From Otatea glauca (Eukaryota > Streptophyta > Magnoliopsida > Poales > Poaceae): a stretch of DNA of 64,000 bases. The translations under genes were made by a program, and so were the position numbers. Every line of letters begins with the position of its first letter. The stretch's first letter is position 1. The notes under the pieces are model-generated. The model was given only the letters and a program-made list of their open reading frames with translations, was not told where the DNA came from and did no database searches. The stretch covers positions 18,342,216-18,406,215 of the forward strand of contig CM070725.1 of assembly GCA_036346275.1 (NCBI GenBank). Direction: 5' to 3'. This document shows, piece after piece, positions 9,951 to 20,639 of this stretch.

Positions 9951-12470
9951 TCACGGCCTCTGAACTATCGTGCAATACTTGAAAGAGTGTCCTGTCTCCT
10001 TACAAATTGAACATTTCTTCACACGATGCCCACTTTCTGCAGCGTTCATGTCGTTCCTTATACGTCTTGTTTTTCGTTTCCCTACGCCCTCCAGCCTGCT
10101 GACATCAGGAACCCACCGTGTATCCTCCCATTTCTGATGCTCCGTGAACAAATCCACCACTCGAGAACCATAAATTTCTCCACTCCAAGTTGCCATCACT
10201 GCTTCTTTATTGAACAATTGTGACAAGAATATACCTGGATCCATACGGATTATTGAGCAGGAAGCCATTATGTGCGAGCATTGCTTGTGTAAGAGACGAG
10301 GCTTGTTGCAGCTGCAGACACATGTTTGTCGAAGTAAGAATGTATTCATGAGCAACTTTACGCCGGTTCGTCCTATGACCGACTTTCTCTTTACACAGTA
10401 CCTCGAAACAAATCTCCCTCGTGCCCATCTTCAATGCTCTATGCATCTCCCCCTTTTTACCTTTCTCCTCCATGTACGTACAGATGACCTCTGAGTATTT
10501 CACATCAGGGTTACTCATACGGACTAATGCTCTAGCATGGCGATCCACAAAGTACTTCGCAATACCACGAAGAACACCCTCCACTATAGCAACAAGAGGA
10601 AGGGGTCTCAGGCCTCGCATGACCCAATTGTAAACCTTAGCCAAGTTTGTCGTCATAACCCCATATCGGGCACCATCGGTGTCATAAAGCAATGCCCATT
10701 TCTCCCTAGGCTCATGCTCTACCCATTCGGAGAAGTATTTCGTGGATCTTCTATTCCTCCGGACCAAATACAGAGATTTCGTGGGTAACATTTCCAGCGC
10801 TACTGGGGCCTCCTCTGTGCCGGGCATTAGCCTCTTCACTGCCTCCGTTGTATGCCTTGATGTCAGGTCGTCTAATTTCTTCCACAGTGCATCAAACTTT
10901 CTTTGTTGAGTCTGATCGCACAACTTCTTAAAAAGCTTTGTAAGGTCCTTATTCTTGAACTGCTTGTAGAAGTTAGCACCCATGTGTCGCTTGCATCACC
11001 TACTTCGCGGATTAGGCCATGGATGTGTTTCTTCTTCACCTTTCTGCAACTGCACGACCGCTTTCAACAGCCCCGGATACCGATCGTGTATAACACACAC
11101 ACTTCAGGCCGCTGATCCATGACATCGACTTTCACGTTCCTTAGAAACCAGAGCCAGCTTTCTGTGTTCTCACCCTCCACGAATGCGTGCGCTACTGGAA
11201 CAACCTGATTATTGCCATCTACTCCTATGGTAGTCAATATCTGGCCTTTATACTTTCCAGTCAAGAATGCCCCATCCACACATAACATCAGACGACAATG
11301 TCTAAATGTGTTGACACATGCACCGAAAGCAAAGAATGCCTGCTTCAGTACCATCTTCCCATAGAAGCGCTGCGAGGGCCGCTCACAAATATCGATATAA
11401 GTTCCAGGATTTCTTTCCTTGATCACCTCAAGCATACCTGGTAGGTTCTGATATGAGTCTTCGTACGTACCAAATCTAGTTTCCAATGCCTTCTGCTTCG
11501 CTCTTCATGCTTTCGCATTGCTTATAGTGTACTAAAACCTCTGCTCTATTGCAAGTATGATGGCACGTGGCTCTAAATCCAAGTTGCCCACAATCTGCCC
11601 ATACATTGCATTTGCAACAAAACTCGAAGATATGTTTCTATGCGATTGGGCAGACTCTGTCAGCACACATGTGTGTGGGACGACTATAGAATACTTCCAA
11701 ATAGTATCCCACTTAGGCTGGTACGCATGAACACGCCATGGGCAACCCTCCATCTGGCATCATGCACCCACTGGTCTGATTTCGCAACCTTAAAGGTTCT
11801 ACGAAGCGACACTGCCCATACTATCACTGCTTCCTGAACCTCAAAGTTATTCTTGTAAATAGCAGCACCTTTCCTCACTTCATTCTGATCCGACTGTCAT
11901 GCGAAGTGTTCACCCTTGTTGACCACCAATCTATCGAACTGATATGCATCCCACTCCGTAGGGAAATGCTCTTCATCATCTTCATCGTTACTCACATCCT
12001 CATATTCCTGACTCTCCGCCTCCATCGCTTCAACCAATGATTCAATATTTTCTTCCTCGTCTGCCACACCCGAAGGTACCTAAACATCTTGCATTGGAAT
12101 ATCAACTTCCTCGCCTCGCACACCCACATGACTCGAGCTGACATCCTGCCTCACTAAGTATTCTCCGGCTCGGCTGCTCTCCCCAACTTCCTCCGGTTCA
12201 TCACCAACAACCTCCTCCTGCGTCGTATGGCCAGCATTGGCTTTCTCAAATGCTTGCGGCAACAACACTAATGGCCAACCATTACTTGCTAATCTTACGT
12301 ATGAGCTCCAGGACTTCGGCCCCTTCAGTTCTACTAACTCCTAGTACGTGCAATCCCATCTCCGAGATCATACTCCGTGCAGCTACAGGTCATGCAATTT
12401 ACTATCCAACGAGAACATGTGGTACAACCATCTGTTAAATGTGCCCCATGAATGCTCACCAGCACGTGAC
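9951..12470 (-). pseudogene. MuDR-type transposase of MULE-A (degraded)
   Basis: Catalyses cut-and-paste transposition in intact Mutator-like elements. Domains run right to left. An acidic N-terminal region (12080-12470) contains KGPKSWSSYVR. The MuDR DNA-binding domain (11532-11880) contains AVSLRRTFKV and MEGCPWRVHAYQPKW. The DDE domain (10207-11486) contains LCVDGAFLTGKYKGQ with the first catalytic Asp and KRHMGANFYKQF near the last. The SWIM finger CSCNKPRLLHKQCSH and the zinc knuckle CSICKETGHSFKYC (9951-10355) close the protein. Breaks include TGA in place of Trp at HFA(W)QSD and SR(W)CKRH, a TAG after PMQDV, and frameshifts near 11755, 11090 and 10330. MULE-B inserted just upstream of the gene, separating it from its leader. 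Confidence 0.85.
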
Positions 12471-12660
12471 AGGCCAGCCATGACACTTGAAAAATGACTA
12501 AGTTCCACCCCTTCTACACCCATCTGCAGAACCCCTTCTCCGTAGTGTATTTTAAATTATACTCGTTCGTCCATACCTGTCAAAACATTTCATGAATTTT
12601 TTCATGATCGCACGACATAACGCTACCACTTTTCAAGTCTTAATATACCCATATGACGAC

Positions 12661-12910
12661 AGAATTTTTTTTAAATAATACATTTTTTTATTTATAATTG
12701 CATAAATATACAACGCAATTTTTTTTTTGCAAAAATGTACCCCTGTCGCCCTTTGGTTGGGCGACAGGGGCTAGTCGCCCTGCGCCAATGCGAGTTTTCC
12801 ACCGGTCAGCCCATGTCGCCATTTGGCAGGGCGACATGAACAAAATCTAACTCCGTTAGGCGACATCATGTGGCGCCCTTTGTCGCCCTACCAAATGGCG
12901 ACATGAGCAA
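12661..12910. repeat. MULE-B left terminal inverted repeat with TGTCGCC palindromes
   Basis: The outer TIR (12661-12760) matches the inverted right end. The inner part holds repeated palindromes of the form CTGTCGCC(C)...GGGCGACAGG and TGTCGCCATTTGG..GGGCGACATG. Confidence 0.85.
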
Positions 12911-12929
12911 GATAAAAGCAAACCGTCGG

Positions 12930-13005
12930 CCGAGAAGAGGGTAACACGAGAGAAAGAAAAGGGTGAGGAGAGAAAAGAGAAGAAAAGAAGAGGAAGAAGA
13001 GCGAC
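12930..13005 (+). promoter_or_regulatory. GA-rich leader of MULE-B
   Basis: A purine tract of GAGA/GAAGAGG type just inside the terminal repeat, on the transposase sense strand. MULE-A has the equivalent at 36225-36345 on its own sense strand. The likely location is the 5' untranslated leader; binding by GAGA/BPC factors is inference. Confidence 0.5.
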
Positions 13006-13039
13006 GGCTTGCACAGTAAATTTTTACGCTTTATTTTAT

Positions 13040-13420
13040 GTAGTTTAGGTTAGGGTTAGGGTTAAGGTTAGTGTTAGGGTTAGAACTATTTAGTTTCACG
13101 ATTTTTTTGTTTAGTGTTTAGGGTTAGATGTAGATAAATATAGTGTTCATATTTTTAGTAATTTAGTGTTTAGGGTTAGGATGGCCGAAGAATAAACCCC
13201 GGTCCAAAACTGAAGTAATTATGTACGTAAAACATACGATTATCTACGTTGTACATACACTCAGTTGATCTAGTTATTTTTGCGATTTATTTTGTGTAGT
13301 GTTTAGGGTTAGATCTAGTGAAATGTAGTATTTATTTTGTTTAGTGTTTAGGGTTAGATCTAGTTGAATGTAGTGTTTATTTTGTTTAGTGTTTAGGGTT
13401 GTATTCCTGTAGCGGTTGTA
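13040..13420 (+). repeat. Telomere-like TTTAGGG motifs in ~48-bp tandem units
   Basis: Opens with TTAGGGTTAGGGTTAAGG, followed by repeated TAGTGTTTAGGGTTAGATCT units spaced roughly 48 bp apart (about 13303, 13348, 13391). These are telo-box-like sequences inside the MULE-B 5' region, not a chromosome end. No such run is seen in the corresponding part of MULE-A. Confidence 0.7.
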
Positions 13421-13999
13421 GCAACATCCGATTTGTTTAGTGTGTAGCAAGAAATCATGGTAGTGTTTAGCAACAAAATGTAGTTGAATCTAGTTATATT
13501 TTTAGTAATTTAGTCGGTTTGTGGAAACGCTTGTATATAGTTGTTTCTACGAATAATAATATGTTGTTACGGCTTTTTAGAGATATATGTCGGTAGATAT
13601 GTTTTTTTACATTGTTAGGGCTGTAGATGTTTTTTAGAAATACAAGTGCAGTGATGAATATTTGTAGTAATGTAGATATTTTTCGCGAGTGCAGATATAC
13701 ATACTTATAGTTTACAGTACTTTTTACGAAGAGTAATTAATTTGTGTGTTAATGAATAGGTTCGCATATATGTCAGAACGAGTTCCTTTTAGAATCTTTT
13801 ATGGAGAAGGGGTTGTCATGTATGGTTGGAGGGTGCGGATCGAGTAACTTTGGTATGTGGATAGAAGTTTAAGTAGGGTCAAGAGCGTACATTTCTTCTT
13901 GTGTTGAATTGGTTGTATTACACGTTTGGATGGAACAAGAGAAGTGCCGGTGAAGTTATCTTGCCTTTGCACCATGCGAGATGATCCTGTTTATTGGGA
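13421..13999. other. Upstream region of the MULE-B transposase, no recognised feature
   Basis: AT-rich sequence with loosely repeated TGTAG(T/A)-type words. It probably contains an intron or leader of the transposase gene. No open frame longer than about 30 codons looks real. Confidence 0.35.
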
Positions 14000-15447
14000 G
14001 TTAGTTGAGTGAAGGAACTACTGACTTGGAGGTCATATGTGAGGGGGCGAGCAACGTGGATGGTGTCGGGTGCTTTTATTGCAAGCGTATGAAAGGGTTG
14101 TTGCCCATGACCACCGGACGCCGTGAGTGTAGTGAGCCTCAAAATGAGTTCACTTATGGCGACACCGAATTGGAGAGTCTAGCGGAGCCGCATGTTCGTG
14201 GTTGCAATGAGGATATTGGCTACCGATGGTGAGCAAGTTGAGATTGGGGATGATGATGGAAACATTGGCAAGATCTTGTGGGGGCAAGTAGGCGAAGGTG
14301 AGGAAATTGAGGAAGTAATAGCACATATGGAAGAGGAAGACCTTAAATATGAACAAGTAGAAGTGGAAGACGCACGATAACTCTCGGATGAGGAAGATGA
14401 AGATGTTGAGCCACTTGTGCCAAGCAGATTGGAGCACACATCAATTTAATAACCTGTTGTGAATGAAGGCAATGATACACCTTGGCAAGATAGCGACAAT
14501 GAGGTGAGACCTAACAAACATGTACCCCACAAAAGAGGCAGTGCAGGATGCTATCAAAGATTGGGCCTTATCACTAAGAAGAACTTTCAGGGTTAAGAAG
14601 TCCACCCCAACCTTCTACGACGTGGTGTGCGAGACGCAGGGGTGCCCCTGGAGAGTGCACGCATACAAGCCAAAATGGGGCACCCACTGGCTATGTTCGA
14701 AGGTTGAACAACATAGTTGTATGACTAAGGAAACCCTGGTGGCTCACAGGAACTTGTCTTCCGGGTATATCACGAGTGTCATGTACCCGGAGATAGTTGA
14801 GAACCTGAATTTTGAGCCCCGTGCTATTATCCGAGCAATTGAGAAATGATTTGATACACAATTAGCTACGGAAGGCATGGCGCAAGCGAAGGCCTTAGAA
14901 ATGAGATTTGGGAAATTTAAAGACTCGTACCATAATCTGCCCGCACTACTCGGCTTGCATTCGGGAAGAAATCTGGTACTTTTATGATTATCGATCGTCC
15001 GTCAAGGAAGTGGCCGAACAAGAGGCATCAAGAGAGTTTTCTTCGCATTCGAGCATGCATTAGGGCGTTCTATCACCGCCGTCCATTGTTGTGTGTGGAC
15101 GGCACATTCTCGACGGGAAATACAAAGGACAAATAATGACAAGCTGTGGCGCCGACGCGAACAACCGATTCACTGTTGCCTTTGCCTTTGTGGAAAGCGA
15201 GAACTATGAGAGTTGGTCGTGGTTCTGCGAACTTGAAGATCGGGTGGTGAAGACTCGCCAACATGTGTGCATACCGCATGAGCGAGCATCTTTGGTTCGC
15301 TTAGTGCCATCGAGCGCTTGCAAAGCAGGGAAGAGGAGCCATTTCCCTGGACTGACTTGCAGAGCCGATGGTGCATGAGGCATTTGGGCGCGAACTTCTA
15401 TAAGCAGTTCAAGAACAAGGAACTGATGAATATGTTCAAGAGGCTAT
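14000..15447 (+). pseudogene. MuDR-type transposase of MULE-B, 5' part
   Basis: An acidic N-terminal region (14190-14440) precedes the MuDR DNA-binding domain at 14520-14849 (WALSLRRTFRVKKS, CETQGCPWRVHAYKPKW, FEPRAIIRAIEK, then a TGA). The DDE domain starts at about 15060, with LCVDGTF (first catalytic Asp) and GKYKGQIMTSCGADANN, in a shifted frame. The frame shifts again before SRWCMRHLGANFYKQFKNKE (15360-15425), which ends in FKRL at the CACTA insertion. It continues at 29783 in the same frame once CACTA and one TAT copy are ignored (next residues CKQNQDSKFR). Apart from the CACTA it has at least two frameshifts and a stop. Confidence 0.85.
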
Positions 15448-15965
15448 CACTACTACAGAATGGTACATCACTATCGCTTCATCTGTGTCGGTTCTTAAGT
15501 TTTTCGGAAGAAACGATTGTGATAGATGACTTAGGAGAGGCATTAATCATAATCACTATCGGTTCTCAGGTTAGAAGTGATAGTGATGTAGCACTGGGAA
15601 CATTACAATCGGTTCTTATGCGAGAAGTGATAGTGATGTGCATTATCATCACTATCGGTTTTCATATAAGAAGCGATAGTGATGAGCGTACACATCACTA
15701 TCGGTTCTTATTTAAGCGATAGTGATGATAACGCACATCACTATCGCTTCACAAAAGAACCGATAGTGATGAGCGCGTGCTCATCACTATCGGTTCTTTT
15801 GTGAGAAGCGATAGTGATGTGCGTTATCATCACTATCGCTTAAATAAGAACCGATAGTGATGTGTACGCTCATCACTATCGCTTGTCTTGTAAGAACCGA
15901 TCGTGATGTGCATGATCACATCACTATCGCTTTTATATGAGAACCGATAGTGATGTACCTCGTTA
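15448..15965. repeat. CACTA left subterminal repeats
   Basis: About 20 copies, in both orientations, of the ~12-bp word TCACTATCGGTT / CCGATAGTGATG, often paired as hairpins. Such words are the binding sites of the TNPA-type protein in known CACTA elements. Confidence 0.9.
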
Positions 15966-16383
15966 GGTTATTTATCCCACTCGAATGAACTCTTCTCCGT
16001 TATTGTTCCGGAGGAGGTTTCTCGCCGCCACCAGAAAAAATAGCTCATATTACGTGGTTGGAAGCAATACTTGGGTGAGAAAATTTAAAATCCTCAAGGG
16101 TGGGTGTTAAGATAGTAAATTTGAAGCCCTAACTTGAGGAGATTTCCCTCATTTTGCATAATTTGTGGTTTTCTTCAAAATGTGAGCATTCCTTCAAACC
16201 CTTTAATTTTGTACTATGTAATTTTGATATGTCGCAAGAAAGTTTAGATTGCTTTGGTATTGTGTATATCCTATCGATTTCACACCCTTTATTTCACAAG
16301 CATGTACACATGTATTTAATTATCTTAATTTGTAGTGCTTTGATGTTAATATGGAATTATTATTCTTTGTCACATGATGAATG

Positions 16384-16755
16384 CTAGAGTTTAGGGTGCG
16401 GAACCACGCCTCCTGCTCGACGATGCTTGTTTATAAATATACCGAACGAAATGGCATATTTATAAGCGGCGATCTCAATTGTCCACGTTCTTTGATAGAT
16501 TCGAGGATATGTGCCAGCCGAAAGTTCTCGAAGTGTGTTGTACAAGCCGCGAGTAAAGATTTGGTAGCGTCTCCTCGGTATTCTCGGATACACACCCTCT
16601 TGACTGTTGTCGAGACGTGTATATGGAGAATAGCGAGAGATCTTCAAATTTTCTCCGAGTTGTACAACGGCTTAGGAACTTGTCGGAACCACATATCCTC
16701 GAATGGGATTAGGACCAAACCTATTTAGAGATTAGGAGTCATCGTTGGTACCCTT
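16384..16755 (+). repeat. CACTA foldback cassette, copy 1
   Basis: A segment repeated in direct orientation at 25221-25575: starts GTTTAGGG(T)-like, ends GGATTAGGACCAAACCTATT then GAGATTAGGAGT. Its core 16500-16702 is a foldback. TCGAGGATATGTG at the left pairs with CACATATCCTCGA at the right, and the centre folds around CTTGACTGTTGTCGAG. This copy is more degenerate than copy 2. It lies about 300 bp ahead of the TNP2-type gene. Confidence 0.8.
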
Positions 16756-17042
16756 GTATTGTTTCGTTGTAGTCAAAAGATCATGAGGCTTGCACTATAT
16801 AATTAGATTGTTTGATATCATTGTTCATGTTAAAAATGTATGTCTCTTATCTAGGAAATTGGAAGCTCTAAACCAGTGGAAGAATCTAGGTATCGATCGG
16901 AGTACATATTTCATATATGTTGCGAGAAATTGTCATCTATTTTGCAAAGGTAATATTAATGAAATGATGTCTCAATATTTCAAATAACTAGCTTGCCGTC
17001 GCTCCGTTTGTGCATAATTTATTGGGTGAAGTTTAATTGCGG
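16756..17042. other. Spacer before the TNP2-type gene
   Basis: AT-rich; no recognised gene. Probably the 5' leader or intron of the transposase gene. Confidence 0.35.
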
Positions 17043-20000
17043 ATGAACCGTAAGGAATGGATGTATGCAAAAGTCGTGTGAGTGCTTTGAATTTCAGAGG
17101 GTGTTAAGGAGTTCAAAAAATTACCAAGAGGACATGGTGAGGAGGGTGTAAACTTCATATATTGTCCTTGCATTGATTGCACCAATCTGAGAAGATTTAA
17201 CAACTCGGCTCAAATTGAGGACCACGATTCGACGTGGCCGTGAGGAATTACACGTGTTGGATCCATCACGGGAGACAGTAGTACCACGCGGTATGCAATG
17301 AAGACACGGTGGAACCGGATGATGAGTTGCGACTGATATGTTTGAGGAGGAGAATTTGGAGCAAATGTTGCGGGATGTGGAGGGTAATTACGGAAGAGAG
17401 TTTGAAAAGTTTAAAAGCTTGATGGAAGACGATGCCAAACCACTGCTCACAAAGTTGCAAAGAGAATACACCAAGTTGGGTTCGGTCCTTGCATTGTTCG
17501 AATCAAGGCAAAACACCGCTGGGCGGATACAAGTTTCAATGCACTTCTAGTTCTTCTATCGGATCCGCTTCCGAGGGAAACGAGTTGCCAACGAGCATTT
17601 ATGAAGCGAAGAAGCTACTATGTCCCATGGGAATGGAAATAGAAAGGATACATGCATGTCCGAATGATTGCATCTTGTACCGTAACGCACATCAGAGCTA
17701 CACGTTTGTCCGGTTATGCGGTGTGCCCGGTACAAACAAAAGGAGAAGCATAACGACAAGAAGCGTAAGAGCCGAGGAAACGGTGAAGAGGTCACTAAAG
17801 GTGCACCGCCAAGGTATTGTGGTACTTGCCCATCATTCCCGTCTGGAGAGGTTGTTTGCAAATCCTAGAGAGGCGTAATTGTTGTGTTGGCATTATGAGT
17901 CTCGAAAGGAAGATGGAAAGTCGAGACACCTGGCGATTCGGCTCAATGGAGAAACATCGATTGGAAATATGAGGAGTTTGGTGCGAAATGAGGAACATAA
18001 GATTTGGGTTGAGTCTCGATGGAATGAATCCGTTTGGTAACATGAGCGATCGTCACAAAGACGTGGCCGTTCATTGTGCATCTACAACCTCCCTCCTTGG
18101 TTGTGCATGAAGCGGAAGTATATCATGATGTCGTTGCTAATCTCGGGACCCAAACAAAGGAAATGATATTGATGTGTACCTCGCTCCACCGATCGAGGAT
18201 TTGGTAAAATTGTGGAATGCGGGGTCATTGTGTGGGATGCGCGAAGAGAGCATTTCACCCTACGGGCTATGGTATTTTGCACCGTAAATGATTTCCGGCT
18301 CTTGGAAATTTGGCGACTCTGATTGAAAGGAGCAAAAGCGTGTCCTATTTGTGAAGAGGAGACCGAGAGCCTATGGTCGCCAAATTCCAAGAAAGCTGTA
18401 TATGGGTCACCGAGGTTTCTACCTCGAAGTCATCGACACCGTAAGATGGATGACAAATTTGATGGAAAGAGGAAATCCGTTCGGCACCGCACCTATGAGT
18501 GGTAGGCAAGTATATTCACGTGTAGAGGATATCGATGTTCAAGACGGAAAGAGCCAGAATCTGCTCGTTCTAGGACCATTTGGAAGAAGAGGTCAATATT
18601 TTGGGACTTACCGCATCGAAGGAGTTAGATGTCGGCATTGTATTGATGTCATGCACGTTGAAAAGAATGTCTGCGATAATTTGGTTGGCATCTGCTGAAC
18701 ATACCCGAAAGACAAAGGATGGTGTGAATGCTCGTCGCGACATGGCCTACATGGGAATCGAGCCAAAGCTTGCGGTGATTGAGGAGGATGGAAAAGGTCC
18801 GTACATCCCCGCCGCATGCTACACCCTATCCAAGAAGGAGAAAGAGGACCTTTGCAAATGTCTCCAAGGTATTAAAGTTCCATCGGCTACTCATGAACAT
18901 TAAGAAGCTTGTGTCCTTGGATGATTTGAAGTTGCTAGGCATGAAGTCCCACGATCGCCATGTCTTGATGACCCAAATGCTCCTGGGTTGCAATAAGAAA
19001 TATTTTGCCAGAGGATGTCAGTTTGCAATCACGGTTGTGTTACTTCTTCAATGTGATCTCTGCGCAGTTATTGACCCCGACATGCTAGACAACTTGCAGA
19101 GTGAGGTGGTGCGGACTTTATGTCGACTTGAGATGCATTTCCACCGTCATTCTTCGACATCATGGTCCACCTTGTTGTTCACCTTGTTAGAGAGATTAAG
19201 ATATGTGGACCCGCTTTCTTACGCTACATGTATCCGCTTGAGAGGTACATGGGTATATTAAAGTCCTACGTAAGGAATCGGCCAAGCCCGAGGGTAGTAT
19301 TGTGGAAGGTTATGGGACCAAGAGGTTATTGAGTTTTGTGTGGACTATCTCGGGAAAAGACAAGCAATCGGTGTTCCTCTATCTCGCCACGAGGCGCATT
19401 TGTTGGCAAAGGAACCGTGGGGTCGAAACTAACGAGGCCACGGTTTGATATGTATTGCAAAGCGCATCCGGCAGCCTTGCGAATAGCGCAGGTTGTAGGT
19501 ACATCGAGCAAAGACAAGTCGATATTACGGGAGAGAATCCACATATGGATGAGCTTTCCATAATGCGAGAACACAACGATAGATTTCTCACATGGTTCAA
19601 ACAAAAGGCGGAGGTCTCTGTTAGTGAGACTATCAAATGGTTGGTGATGGACCTAGATTTAATGTACAAACATGGCAGGGTACGATATTAATGGGTACAC
19701 CTTTTACATCGAAAGTCGGGATGGGAAGAGTCTTGCTCAAAGCAGTGGTGTAAGCATAGATGCTTTGTCCGATGAACATCACTCAAAAGGAGGATCCTCA
19801 ATGGCAATGAACTCTTACTACGGGTGATCAAGAAATTTGGGAGCTCGACACGGAATATACCAAATTCCATTGTTCGATGTAAGTGGGTGGGACTTCCACA
19901 TGGAGTGAAGGTCGACAAGAGAGGTTTTACCCTTGTGGATCTAAACAGAGTCGCCTACAAAGAAGATCCATTCATCCTTGCGGCAAGCAAATCAAGTCTT

Positions 20001-20181
20001 CTACGTGTGTGATTCGCCAATCCGAAATTGCACGTCGCCCTTGTGGCAAGCGGCGGATCGTTGGTGTTGAAGATATCGTAGATGAAGAAGAGTACGACCA
20101 ATTTGATGAAATACCTCCGTTTATGTATGGGGCCTTTCTTAGCAGAACGACGACACACATGGAAGAAATTACATACGTGTA
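17043..20181 (+). pseudogene. TNP2-type CACTA transposase (Transposase_21 family), frame-broken
   Basis: Catalytic transposase of CACTA elements. It opens with the transposase-associated domain (RKEWMYAK..., then IYCPCIDCTNLRRFN) at 17046-17230. The Transposase_21 core spans about 18090-18720 (GHRGFYLEVIDTVRWMTNLM, FGTAPMSGRQVYSRVEDIDV, DVMHVEKNVCDNLVGIC) and continues with KTKDGVNARRDMAYMGI and AACYTLSKKEKEDLCKCLQG. DUF4218- and DUF4216-like C-terminal regions follow (PPSFFDIMVHL-type, YDINGYTFYIESRDGKS, DLNRVAYKEDPFILA, DIVDEEEYDQFDEIPPF). Reading requires many frame changes. Most visible breaks are single-base deletions within C or G runs while the amino-acid words stay intact, e.g. near 18700, 19143, 19290 and 19322. 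Confidence 0.85.
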
Positions 20182-20639
20182 GATCATCAAGAAGGGTTGT
20201 ATTGTAAATAAAAGGAGTACGCCAATGTATCACTATCGCTATGTGTTTGAAATATTTGTATTGTACATAAATGTAGTTTCGTGTTTCAAATTAAGGTTAT
20301 GTGTACGTATGAAACTTTCACAATTTTTGTGAATGGATTGCAAGAAAAGAAGGCACTTTACATCAAATCATTTCGAAAATTTTCAAAATACTTGAACTTT
20401 ATTTGAAAAACATTTGACTTTTCTACTCTTTGAGGAAGTAACATGTGGACAAAGTGAATTTGGGCTTCTTTTTGAATGCCAACTCTTTTGCCAAAATCCT
20501 TTTGGAGAAGACTTGTAGTATCACAAGGTATATTCTGCAAAATTTCAAAAATTACAATTATATTTGCAAAATTTATGGCCGCTTTTACTCTTTCATCACA
20601 TATTTCAAAGAAATTCGGACTTCATGGTTTGTCCGAAAA
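20182..20639. other. TNP2 3' flank, no gene recognised
   Basis: AT-rich region after the TNP2 stop, with only chance ORFs. It probably holds the transposase 3' end and polyadenylation region. Confidence 0.4.

Noticed and set aside
12724..12910. TGTCGCC hairpins as transcription terminators
   Set aside because: They are subterminal palindromes of the MULE, present at both ends and matched in position in MULE-A.
13040..13420. TTTAGGG motifs as a telomere or fusion site
   Set aside because: Only a short imperfect run, embedded inside a transposon between its TIR and transposase.
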